Of a stretch of 64,000 bases of DNA, positions 42,626 through 49,860 are shown in pieces. The position numbers and the translations under genes were made by a program. This DNA is from DATBLE01 sp963775695 (GTDB lineage: Bacteria > Actinomycetota > Thermoleophilia > Gaiellales > Gaiellaceae), in assembly GCA_963775695.1 (NCBI GenBank), contig CAVZJU010000002.1, positions 62,001-126,000 on the forward strand, written 5' to 3'. The stretch's first letter is position 1; every line of letters begins with the position of its first letter. The notes below the pieces were generated by a model. It was not told the DNA's origin, searched no databases, and was given only the letters and a program-made list of their open reading frames with translations.

Positions 42626-44605
42626 GTGGGCTTCGCCACCGTCTATCCGCTCGTCTCGGCCCGGGCCGTCGCCCGGCCCTTCACCTACGAGGTGCCCGAC
42701 GACGTGCGCCGCGGAGCGGTCGTCTCGGTCCCGTTCGGCCGGTCGCGCGTCCGCGGCGTGGTCGTCTCGACCGGGGAGCCGCCGCCTCCGGGTGTCGAGG
42801 CGGCGCCGATCGCCGCGGTCCTCGACGAGCTGCCGCCTGCCCTTGTCGAGCTGGCGCTCTGGCTCGCCCGGTACTACGGCTCGACGCCGGCCCGGGCGCT
42901 CGAGCTGGTCGCACCGCGCAGGCGGGCCAGGCGCGGCAAGCGCCGAGAGACGCCCTCGGGGCTGGTCGGCGAGCCCGCGCCCGCGGAGCTGACGCCGGAG
43001 CAGTCGGCCGCAGTGGCGGCGGTCGTCGGGGCGATGGACGCCGGCGGCGGCCGTTACCTGCTCCACGGTGCGACCGGCAGCGGGAAGACCGAGGTCTACC
43101 TCCAGGCCTGCGCCGCCGCGCTCGACCGTGGCCTCGGCGCGATCGTCCTCGTACCCGAAATCGCGCTCACTCCGCAGGCGGTGGGCCGCTTTCAGGCCCG
43201 CTTCGGCGCGCAGATCGCCCTGCTGCACTCGGGGCTGACGGAGGCGGAGCGCCGCGACGAGCGCGAGCGGATCGCCTCCGGCGAGGCCCGCATCGTGGTC
43301 GGCGCGCGCTCTGCCGTCTTCGCGCCGGTGCGCGGCCTCGGGCTCGTCTGTGTCGACGAGGAGCACGACGCTTCCTACAAGCAGGAGTCCGATCCCCGCT
43401 ACGACGCACGGACGGTCGCGGCCAAGCGGGCGGCGCTCGAGGGGGCCGTCGCCATCTTCGGAAGCGCGACTCCGAGACCGGAGAGCTGGGCCGCGCTCGA
43501 GCGGCTCGAGCTGGGCGGGCGGCTGGGCAGGAAGCTGCCGCCGGTGCGGGTCGTCGACCTGCGGCGTGAGCGCGGCTACCCGCTGTCCGCTCCCCTGCTC
43601 GCCGAGCTCGGCGCCATCGCCGAGAACGGCGGCAAGGCGATCCTGTTGCTGAATCGCCGCGGCCTCGTCCCGGCGATCCACTGCCGCACGTGCGGCGTCA
43701 CCCGCCGCTGTCCGAACTGCGACGTCGCGCTCGTGCTGCATGTCCGCAGCGCAGCCGGGCAAAGCCCGCCTACGCGCAGTGGGATGCCGACCGCGCCCCG
43801 TTCGGGGCACGAGTCGGCTGGCGGACAGCTGCGCTGCCATCACTGCGGCCACGCCGAGCCGGCGCCCGAGCTGTGCCCCGAGTGTGGATCGGCCGAGCTC
43901 GCCCGGCTCGGGGCCGGCACGCAGCGCCTCGAGCGCGAGCTGGCGGTGCGCCTTCCCGAGCTGGAGCTCGTTCGGCTGGACGCGGACTCCCGCGACCCGT
44001 CAGCGGCGCTCGAGCGGTTCGCAGCGACGGATCGGGCGGTGCTGCTCGGCACGCAGATGGTCGCGAAGGGCCACCATTTCGAAGGGGTCTCGCTGGCTGC
44101 GGTCGTCGACGCGGACACCGGCCTCGCGCTCCCCGACTTCCGGGCCGAGGAGCGCACGTTCCAGCTGCTCACCCAGCTCGCGGGCCGCAGCGGCCGCGAC
44201 GCCCCCGGCCGCGTCCTGATCCAGACGTTCCAGCCCGACGCGCGGCCGGTCGAGCTCGCCGCCCGGCACGACGTCGAGCGTTTCCTGGCGGGCGAGCTCG
44301 AGCGGCGGGAGGCGCTCGGGTATCCACCATTCCGGCATCTGCTGCGCATCGTCGTCTCCGGGCCCGATGCAGACGCGACCATGCAGGCGTTGCAGGAATT
44401 GAAAGACGCGCTCGGCGACGCCGATCTGCTCGGCCCGGCGCCGCTCCTACGGCTGCGCGGACGCCATCGCGCGCAACTCGTCGCCAAGACCGACCGGCCG
44501 GGAGCGCTCGCGGCCCGTACCGCCCGGGCGCTCGCCGCGGCCGCCCCGGCGATGCGGAAGGCGGGCCTCGCCGCCGTGGTCGACGTCGATCCGCAGAGCC
44601 TCTGA
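42626..44605 (+). CDS. priA: Primosomal replication-restart protein PriA, with an in-frame insertion in the zinc region
   Basis: 659 aa superfamily 2 helicase-like protein. Walker A GATGSGKTEV near residue 150, DEEHD near 243, and the zinc-binding region CRTCGVTRRCPNCD ... CHHCGHAEPAPELCPECGS. Between CPNCD and LRCHHC the protein has 35 residues where E. coli PriA has about 11; the excess corresponds to 69 bases at 43751-43819 (residues 376-398). All eight zinc cysteines are intact. Actinobacterial PriA may lack helicase activity and act as a restart scaffold. It starts the priA-def-fmt-rsmB row. Confidence 0.9.
   Translation: MGFATVYPLVSARAVARPFTYEVPDDVRRGAVVSVPFGRSRVRGVVVSTGEPPPPGVEAAPIAAVLDELPPALVELALWLARYYGSTPARALELVAPRRRARRGKRRETPSGLVGEPAPAELTPEQSAAVAAVVGAMDAGGGRYLLHGATGSGKTEVYLQACAAALDRGLGAIVLVPEIALTPQAVGRFQARFGAQIALLHSGLTEAERRDERERIASGEARIVVGARSAVFAPVRGLGLVCVDEEHDASYKQESDPRYDARTVAAKRAALEGAVAIFGSATPRPESWAALERLELGGRLGRKLPPVRVVDLRRERGYPLSAPLLAELGAIAENGGKAILLLNRRGLVPAIHCRTCGVTRRCPNCDVALVLHVRSAAGQSPPTRSGMPTAPRSGHESAGGQLRCHHCGHAEPAPELCPECGSAELARLGAGTQRLERELAVRLPELELVRLDADSRDPSAALERFAATDRAVLLGTQMVAKGHHFEGVSLAAVVDADTGLALPDFRAEERTFQLLTQLAGRSGRDAPGRVLIQTFQPDARPVELAARHDVERFLAGELERREALGYPPFRHLLRIVVSGPDADATMQALQELKDALGDADLLGPAPLLRLRGRHRAQLVAKTDRPGALAARTARALAAAAPAMRKAGLAAVVDVDPQSL
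43751..43819 (+). repeat. 69-bp hairpin-forming insertion within priA
   Basis: Exactly 23 codons, rich in Ser, Pro, Gly, Thr and Arg. A nested hairpin is present: GCCGAC (43786-43791) with GTCGGC (43813-43818), enclosing GCCCCG (43795-43800) and CGGGGC (43803-43808). Near the left end CGGGC-AAA-GCCCG is another stem. The ends carry AGCCG and CGGCT. Removing it would leave a normal-length PriA loop. It is unlike the two-hairpin family at 24581, 25778 and 47977 in sequence. Confidence 0.68.
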
Positions 44606-44606
44606 A

Positions 44607-44612
44607 TACACT
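44607..44612 (+). promoter_or_regulatory. -10-like TACACT of a probable leaderless promoter (def)
   Basis: TACACT, identical to the boxes before aroG, rpmB and recG, ends 9 bases before the def GTG and directly follows the priA stop. Confidence 0.4.
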
Positions 44613-44621
44613 GACCGCGGT

Positions 44622-45188
44622 GTGAGCGAGGAGCACGGGCAGGTCATCGACGAGGAGCTGAGCGCCGAGAACGAGGCGAGGCGGAGGCTTGCCCTGGCCC
44701 AGATCCGGCAATGGCCCGACCCGGTGCTGAAGCTCAGAGCCGAGGAGGTGGAGGACTTCGACGACGACCTTCGCCGCCTGGTCGCACGCATGCAGGCGCT
44801 GATGGCGGACGCGCACGGGATCGGCCTCGCCGGCAACCAGGCGGGCGTGCTTCGCCGCGTGTTCGTGTTTCGGATCGAGGACGAGGACGAGGCGCGGGCC
44901 GCCGTGAACCCGGCGATCGTGGATGCGAGTGAGGAGCTGGAGACGGCCGACGAGGGCTGCCTCTCGCTCCAGGGTGTCCTCGTGCCGGTCGAGCGGCCCA
45001 GGGAGGTGACGCTCGAGGCGCACGACGTCGAGGGCACGCCCTTCCGCCTGGAGCTGAAAGGGCTCGCCGCCCGGGTCGTCCAGCACGAGCTCGACCACCT
45101 CGACGGCGTCCTGATCCTGGAGCGCACGACACTCGAGGCCCGGCGCGAGGCGATGGCGGCACTGCGCCCGCAGCCGATCCTCGGCTAG
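44622..45188 (+). CDS. def: Peptide deformylase
   Basis: 188 aa metalloenzyme removing formyl groups from nascent proteins. Motif 1 is GIGLAGNQAG (usual GLAAPQ, so AP is replaced by GN), motif 2 EGCLSLQG with the metal Cys, motif 3 QHELDHLDG with both metal His and the catalytic Glu. An N-terminal extension of about 25 acidic residues precedes the fold. It lies next to fmt, its functional partner. Confidence 0.9.
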   Translation: MSEEHGQVIDEELSAENEARRRLALAQIRQWPDPVLKLRAEEVEDFDDDLRRLVARMQALMADAHGIGLAGNQAGVLRRVFVFRIEDEDEARAAVNPAIVDASEELETADEGCLSLQGVLVPVERPREVTLEAHDVEGTPFRLELKGLAARVVQHELDHLDGVLILERTTLEARREAMAALRPQPILG

Positions 45189-45190
45189 CG

Positions 45191-45967
45191 GTGCGGTTCG
45201 GCTTCGCGGCGAGCGCTCCGTTCGGCGCGAGCGTGCTGGAACGGATGGCGGCGCACCACGAGATCGCGTTCTGCCTGACCCAGCCGGACTCCCCCGCCGG
45301 CAGGGGAAGAGGTCTCCGGCCCACGCCGGCCAAGCTGACGGCCCTCAGGTTGGGGATCCCGGTCGTCGAGAGTCTCGAGGAGACTCCCGACGAGTCCTCG
45401 ATCGTGCTGGTCGCCTACGGCCGCCTGATCCCGAACGACCTGCTGGAGCGACACCTGTGGCTCAACGTACATCCGTCGCTGCTGCCGCGCTGGCGCGGGG
45501 CAGCGCCGGTCGAGCGGGCGATCATGGCCGGCGACACCGAGACCGGCGTGACCGTGATCCGCCTCGTCGAAAAGCTCGATGCGGGGCCGGTCGCGGCACA
45601 GGAGCGGTTCGCGATCGGTCCGGAGGACGACGCCGGAGCGGTCTACGACCGGGCGGCCCCGCTCGCGGTGGAGCTGCTCGAACGGACGCTCCCGGATCCG
45701 GAGTTCAGGCCGCAGCCGGAGGAGGGCGTCTCCTACGCCGAGAAGATCGGCCCGGAGGATCGGATCCTCGACCTCTCGAAGCCCGAGGAGGCGGTGAACC
45801 GCGTGCGCGCGCTCTCGCCGCACATCGGCGCGCGCGCCGAGCTCGAAGGACAGCCGGTGGTGGTGTGGCGGGCCCGCGTCGAGGACGGCCGGTTCGTCCC
45901 CGTCGAGGTGCAGCCTTCGGGCGGCCGGCGCATGGAGTACGAGGCTTGGCTGCGCGGGCTGCGGTAG
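45191..45967 (+). CDS. fmt: Methionyl-tRNA formyltransferase, short form
   Basis: 258 aa against a usual 300-315. The catalytic Asn-His-Asp set is complete: LNVHPSLLPRWRGAAPVERAIMAGDTETG. QPDSPAGRGRGLRPTPAKL is the tRNA-binding loop. The C-terminal OB-like domain is reduced to about 65 residues (KIGPEDRILDLSKP onward). Two bases separate it from def. Start GTG. Confidence 0.88.
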   Translation: MRFGFAASAPFGASVLERMAAHHEIAFCLTQPDSPAGRGRGLRPTPAKLTALRLGIPVVESLEETPDESSIVLVAYGRLIPNDLLERHLWLNVHPSLLPRWRGAAPVERAIMAGDTETGVTVIRLVEKLDAGPVAAQERFAIGPEDDAGAVYDRAAPLAVELLERTLPDPEFRPQPEEGVSYAEKIGPEDRILDLSKPEEAVNRVRALSPHIGARAELEGQPVVVWRARVEDGRFVPVEVQPSGGRRMEYEAWLRGLR

Positions 45968-47166
45968 CCCCTGCCCGGCGTGCGGCCTACGAGGTGGTCC
46001 TCCGGGTCTTCGAAGACGACGCCTACGCGGACCGTGCCTTCACCACCGCGGCCGGGGGGCTCGACGCGCGTGATCGGGCGCTCGCCCAGCAGATCGCGTA
46101 CGGGACGGTGCAGCGGGTCCGGACGCTCGACCACGCGATCGAGGCGCTCGGCCGCCGTCCGGTGCGGAAGCTCGATCCTCCGGTCAGGGCGGCCCTTCGC
46201 CTGGGCGCCTACCAGCTCGGCTACCTCGACGGCGTCCCGGCCCACGCGGCGGTCAACGAGTCGGTCGAGCTGGTGCGCGCGGCGCGTCTGGAGCGGGCGG
46301 TGCCGTTCACGAACGCCGTTATGCGGCGGGTGACCGAAGGGCTCCCGGCGCTCCTCGCCTCGCTTCCCGAGGGGCCGCTGAAGCACTCCTACCCCGACTG
46401 GATCTACGAGATGTGGCGCCGCGACTGGGGCGAGGACGAGGCGCTCGCGCTGATGCGGGCGCAGAACGAGGCACCGGAGACCGTCGTCAGGCTCGTGCGC
46501 GGCGAGATCGACGGCGAGCCGACGGACGTTCCGGGTGCCCGGCGCGTGGCGCGCGTCGACGAGGAGGCGCTCGACGAGGGGCGGATCTGGCCGCAGAGCC
46601 GCGGCTCACAGCTCGCCGGGCTCGCCGTCGGCTCTCGCCGCGGCGAGCGCGTGCTCGACCTCTGCGCCGCCCCGGGCGGCAAGGCGACGATGCTGGCCGG
46701 CGAGGTGGTCGCCGTGGAGCTGCACGAGGGCCGCGCTCGCGAGCTGGAGGAGAACGTCCGCCGGCTCGGCGCGACGAACGTCCGGGTCGTCAACGCCGAC
46801 GGCCTTGCGCTACCGGCCGAGCTGGACGGCTTCGACCGCGCTCTGGTCGATGCGCCGTGCTCCGGCCTGGGCGTGTTGGCCGCGCGGCCGGACCTGCGCT
46901 GGCGCGCACAGCCGTTGCCCCAGCTCCAGCTCGCCTTGCTGCGGGCGGCGGCGGCGCGCGTGAGATCCGGCGGCACGGTCACCTTCTCGGTCTGCACACT
47001 GAACGCCGACGAGAACGAGGCGGTCGTCGACGCCTCGGGCCTCGCCGCCGACGAGCTGGGCGCGGAGTGGCCGGTCTTCCGGCACTCGAAGCGGCCGGAG
47101 TTCCTGCTCTCGACACCCCACCGCCACGGGACGTCCGGGTTCTTCGTGGCCCGCCTTCGAGTCTGA
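45946..47166 (+). CDS. rsmB: 16S rRNA (cytosine-967-C5)-methyltransferase
   Basis: 406 aa. N-terminal NusB-like domain (about 1-140, RAAYEVVLRVFEDDAYADRA) and a C-terminal SAM-dependent methyltransferase domain: VLDLCAAPGGKATML, DAPCSGLGVL and the catalytic Cys in FSVCTLN near residue 349. TTG 45946 is the nearest in-frame start and overlaps fmt by 22 bases; no ATG or GTG is available close by. Confidence 0.9.
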   Translation: MAARAAVAPARRAAYEVVLRVFEDDAYADRAFTTAAGGLDARDRALAQQIAYGTVQRVRTLDHAIEALGRRPVRKLDPPVRAALRLGAYQLGYLDGVPAHAAVNESVELVRAARLERAVPFTNAVMRRVTEGLPALLASLPEGPLKHSYPDWIYEMWRRDWGEDEALALMRAQNEAPETVVRLVRGEIDGEPTDVPGARRVARVDEEALDEGRIWPQSRGSQLAGLAVGSRRGERVLDLCAAPGGKATMLAGEVVAVELHEGRARELEENVRRLGATNVRVVNADGLALPAELDGFDRALVDAPCSGLGVLAARPDLRWRAQPLPQLQLALLRAAAARVRSGGTVTFSVCTLNADENEAVVDASGLAADELGAEWPVFRHSKRPEFLLSTPHRHGTSGFFVARLRV

Positions 47167-47244
47167 CCTGTGGACGAATCGGCACGCAATTGTCACACCC
47201 TGGTCTCAGAGACTGGGTGGCAAACGTCACGAGTGCCGCCGCCG

Positions 47245-47250
47245 TAAGAT
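47245..47250 (+). promoter_or_regulatory. -10-like TAAGAT of a probable leaderless promoter (rpe-rib operon)
   Basis: TAAGAT ends 7 bases before the rpe GTG. Further up, GTCTCAGAGAC (47209-47219) is a perfect odd dyad and TGTGGACGA (47170-47178) is one base from an inverted DnaA box. No FMN riboswitch-like sequence is visible in the 91-base gap. Confidence 0.4.
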
Positions 47251-47257
47251 CGGCAGC

Positions 47258-47935
47258 GTGGGCTGGGACGAGTGGATCCGCACGGTCGAGGTGGAGCCGT
47301 CGCTGTACGCAGCCGACTTCTCGCAGCTCGGCCACGACATCGACGTGCTGCTGCGGGCAGGCGCCCGCATCGTCCACTTCGACGTCGGCGACGCGCACTT
47401 CGTCGAGCCGGTGACGATGGGTCCGATCGTGCTCCAGTCGATCGCCCCGCTCGTCCACGAGGCAGGCGGCGTCGTCGACTGCCATCTGATGGTGGACGAC
47501 CCCGCGCACCATTTCGCCGCCTTCGAGGCAGCCGGCGCCGACAGCGTCACCTTCCACGTCGAGGCCGTCGACGACCCGGCCGCAGTCGCGGCCAAGGCAC
47601 GTGACCAGGGCTTTCAGGTGGGCCTCGCCTTCAACCCCGAGACGCCGGTGGACCGGGTCGCTCCGCACGCGGACGCCTTCGACCTCGTCCTCTGCATGAG
47701 CATCCATCCCGGCTACTCGGGCCAGGAGTTCATGCCCGAGGCGGTGGGCCGGATCGAGCAGCTGCGCTCGCTCGTGCCGGCGCACGTGCACGTCCAGGTC
47801 GACGGCGGGATCTCCCACGAGAACATCCGGACCGTCTACGACGCGGGGGCCGACCTGATCGTCTGCGGGTCGGCGATCTTTGGCCGGGAGGACCTACCGC
47901 GCGCGTACCGCCGTCTGATCCAGCTTTTGGCATGA
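47258..47935 (+). CDS. rpe: Ribulose-phosphate 3-epimerase
   Basis: 225 aa TIM barrel interconverting ribulose 5-phosphate and xylulose 5-phosphate. Metal-binding and catalytic segments: EPSLYAADFSQLG, HFDVGDAHFV (usual HVDVMDGHFV), DCHLMVDDP, SIHPGYSGQEF and QVDGGISHENI. Its product pool supplies ribulose 5-phosphate, the substrate of RibBA further down the operon, which makes the linkage sensible. Its stop is directly followed by GTG 47936 of ribD. Confidence 0.92.
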   Translation: MGWDEWIRTVEVEPSLYAADFSQLGHDIDVLLRAGARIVHFDVGDAHFVEPVTMGPIVLQSIAPLVHEAGGVVDCHLMVDDPAHHFAAFEAAGADSVTFHVEAVDDPAAVAAKARDQGFQVGLAFNPETPVDRVAPHADAFDLVLCMSIHPGYSGQEFMPEAVGRIEQLRSLVPAHVHVQVDGGISHENIRTVYDAGADLIVCGSAIFGREDLPRAYRRLIQLLA

Positions 47936-49039
47936 GTGTCTCGTTCGACTCCCTGCCCGGCTGGGAGAGTGGTTTTCGCCGCCGCGACCGACATGGCGGG
48001 CGCGGTCGGGTGCGGTTTCGAGGGTGCGAGGTTGATTAGGGAGGAGGGCCCGTGGGGGGAACCGGCCGTTCCCCCCACGCGAGCGAGCCGCAGGCGAGCG
48101 ACCTACCTGCAGCGCGCGATCGAGCTCGCCGAGCGCGGGCGCGGGACGACTCGGCCGAATCCGGTCGTCGGCGCGGTCGTGGTCGCGGGCGGCGAAGTCG
48201 TCGGGGAGGGCTGGCACGAGCGCAAGGGCGGCCCGCACGCCGAGGTGGTCGCGCTCGAGGCGGCCGGCGAGCGCGCCCGCGGCGCGACGCTCTACGTGAC
48301 GATGGAACCCTGCGCCCACCACGGCACGACGCCGCCGTGCACGGAGGCCGTGCTGCGCGCGGGCGTGGCGAAAGTGGTCGCCGGCTCGCTCGACCCGAAC
48401 CCGGACGCTCGCGGCGGACTCGACCTCCTCTCGGCAGCCGGCGTCGAGGTCGAGCATGCCGACTCCGTCGAGGCACGGGCGCAGAACGACGCCTGGCGCA
48501 CCTGGATCGCGACCGGCCGGCCGTTCGTCACGCTCAAGCTCGCAGTCACCCTGGACGGGCGCGTGACCGTTCCCGGCGCCCGCTGGGTGACAGGCCACGA
48601 GAGCCGGCGTCGGGTGCACGAGCTCCGCGCCGGCTCCGATGCGGTCGCCGTGGGCATGGGCACCGTTCGTGCGGACGACCCGCGGCTCGACGCGCGCGAC
48701 GTCGACGCGGCGCGCCAGCCGCGCCGGATCGCCTTCGGCCACGGCCCACTGCCCCAGGGCTCCGAGCTCGAGCTGCTCTCGGGATCGCTGGAGAGCGAGC
48801 TGCGGCGCCTCGGCGGCGAAGGCGTGCAGTCGCTGCTGCTCGAGGGCGGGCCGACGCTGGCCACTGCCTTTCTCGAGCGCGGCCTGGTCGACCGGCTGCT
48901 GGTCTTCGTCGCCCCGACGATCGCCGGCGAGGGGCAGGTCATGCTCGGAGCGTTCCCCGGCCCGGTCGAGCTGCGTCGTCTCCGGGCCGAGCCCGTCGGC
49001 GCCGATGTCCTCCTCGATGCCTACGTCCATGTGCCCTGA
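47936..49039 (+). CDS. ribD: Bifunctional riboflavin deaminase-reductase RibD with repeat-encoded N-terminus
   Basis: Conserved RibD begins at TYLQRAIELAERG (codon at 48101). Deaminase domain: HAEVVALEAAGERARGATLY, MEPCAHHGTTPPC with zinc ligands; reductase domain from about 48525 (FVTLKLAVTLDGRV, GPTLATAFLERGLVD). No ATG, GTG or TTG lies near the domain start; the in-frame choices are TTG 48032 and GTG 47936, immediately after the rpe stop. Either start translates repeat copy 3 wholly or partly, adding up to 55 residues. It performs the second and third steps of riboflavin synthesis. Confidence 0.85.
   Translation: MSRSTPCPAGRVVFAAATDMAGAVGCGFEGARLIREEGPWGEPAVPPTRASRRRATYLQRAIELAERGRGTTRPNPVVGAVVVAGGEVVGEGWHERKGGPHAEVVALEAAGERARGATLYVTMEPCAHHGTTPPCTEAVLRAGVAKVVAGSLDPNPDARGGLDLLSAAGVEVEHADSVEARAQNDAWRTWIATGRPFVTLKLAVTLDGRVTVPGARWVTGHESRRRVHELRAGSDAVAVGMGTVRADDPRLDARDVDAARQPRRIAFGHGPLPQGSELELLSGSLESELRRLGGEGVQSLLLEGGPTLATAFLERGLVDRLLVFVAPTIAGEGQVMLGAFPGPVELRRLRAEPVGADVLLDAYVHVP
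47977..48079 (+). repeat. Two-hairpin dispersed repeat, copy 3 (inside the ribD reading frame)
   Basis: Block I (47977-48006) matches copy 1 except for a final T, which would make a G-U pair in hairpin I. Spacer of 44 bases as in copy 2. Block II (48051-48079) is a perfect 12-bp stem, CGTGGGGGGAAC with GTTCCCCCCACG, loop CGGCC. Relative to copy 1 several stem positions changed on both sides, keeping pairing. It lies between rpe and the conserved part of ribD. Confidence 0.85.
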
Positions 49040-49259
49040 GGACCGTCTCGTCGGTCTTCTGTCGCGCTGGCTCGCCCGGCACATCGGAAATGCCGAGCTG
49101 CACGCCGAGATCCAGGCGGCCGGCCGGGACGGGCTCTCGCGGGAGCAGGCGGAAGCGTTGGACGAGCTGCTTGCCGAGCTCGAACGCACGGGCCCGAACG
49201 GTCGCGGCGACCTCGAGATGGTCGTGCGCGAGACGCTCGAGGCGTTGGCCCTCGGCTAG
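49029..49259 (+). CDS. Small conserved-looking protein in the riboflavin operon
   Basis: 76 aa, all-helical and acidic: LVGLLSRWLARHIGNAELHAEI, then SREQAEALDELLAELE and MVVRETLEALALG. No signal or membrane helix. It overlaps the ribD end by 11 bases and ends 10 bases before ribE, so it is almost certainly translated with them. I recognise no family. A chaperone-like or regulatory role for the pathway is only a guess from position. Confidence 0.6.
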   Translation: MCPEDRLVGLLSRWLARHIGNAELHAEIQAAGRDGLSREQAEALDELLAELERTGPNGRGDLEMVVRETLEALALG

Positions 49260-49262
49260 CGT
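49257..49262 (+). promoter_or_regulatory. -10-like TAGCGT overlapping a stop codon (ribE)
   Basis: The TAG stop of the small protein begins TAGCGT, ending 7 bases before the ribE ATG. Could give extra transcription of ribE-ribBA-ribH, or be fortuitous. Confidence 0.28.
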
Positions 49263-49269
49263 TTGGGTC

Positions 49270-49860
49270 ATGTTCACCGGGCTCGTGCGCGAGGTCGGGA
49301 CGGTCGTTTCGTTCGAGGACGGACGGATCCGAGTCGAGTCCTCGATCGCGGCGGCGGTCGGCGACTCCGTCGCGATCGACGGCGTCTGCCTCACCGTCGT
49401 CGACGGCGACCGCAAGACGCTCGCGTTCGACGCGGTCCCGGAGACGCTCGCGCGCACGACGCTCGGCCGGCTCGGCCCGGGGACACCGGTCAACCTCGAG
49501 CCGGCGCTGCGCGCCGGGGAGACGCTCGGCGGCCACTACGTCCAGGGCCATGTCGACGGAGTCGGCCGCATCCGCTCCGTCCAGTTCGAGGGGGACGGCC
49601 GACGAGTGTGGATCGACGCGCCCGAGGCGCTTCTCCGCTACTGCGTGGAGAAGGGCTCGATCGCCGTCGACGGCGTGTCGCTGACGGTCGCCGAGCTCGA
49701 CGACGCAGGGTTCGCCGTCGCACTCGTGCCCCACACGCTCGGGGTGACCACACTCGGCGAAGCCGCCCCCAGCGACGAGGTCAACCTCGAGGCGGACGTC
49801 CTCGCCAAGTACGTGGAGAGGCTCGCGGGGCTACGATCTGACGATGGCAACGGCAGCTGA
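49270..49860 (+). CDS. ribE: Riboflavin synthase alpha chain
   Basis: 196 aa made of two similar lumazine-binding halves: MFTGLVREVG with AIDGVCLTVVD, and LGGHYVQGHVDGVG with AVDGVSLTVAE. It dismutates two 6,7-dimethyl-8-ribityllumazine molecules to riboflavin; the N-terminal MFTG and Cys/His residues are the conserved active-site parts. It overlaps ribBA by 17 bases. Confidence 0.93.
   Translation: MFTGLVREVGTVVSFEDGRIRVESSIAAAVGDSVAIDGVCLTVVDGDRKTLAFDAVPETLARTTLGRLGPGTPVNLEPALRAGETLGGHYVQGHVDGVGRIRSVQFEGDGRRVWIDAPEALLRYCVEKGSIAVDGVSLTVAELDDAGFAVALVPHTLGVTTLGEAAPSDEVNLEADVLAKYVERLAGLRSDDGNGS

Noticed and set aside
47167..47257. FMN riboswitch upstream of the rpe-rib genes
   Set aside because: The gap is only 91 bases and lacks the conserved RFN-element segments.
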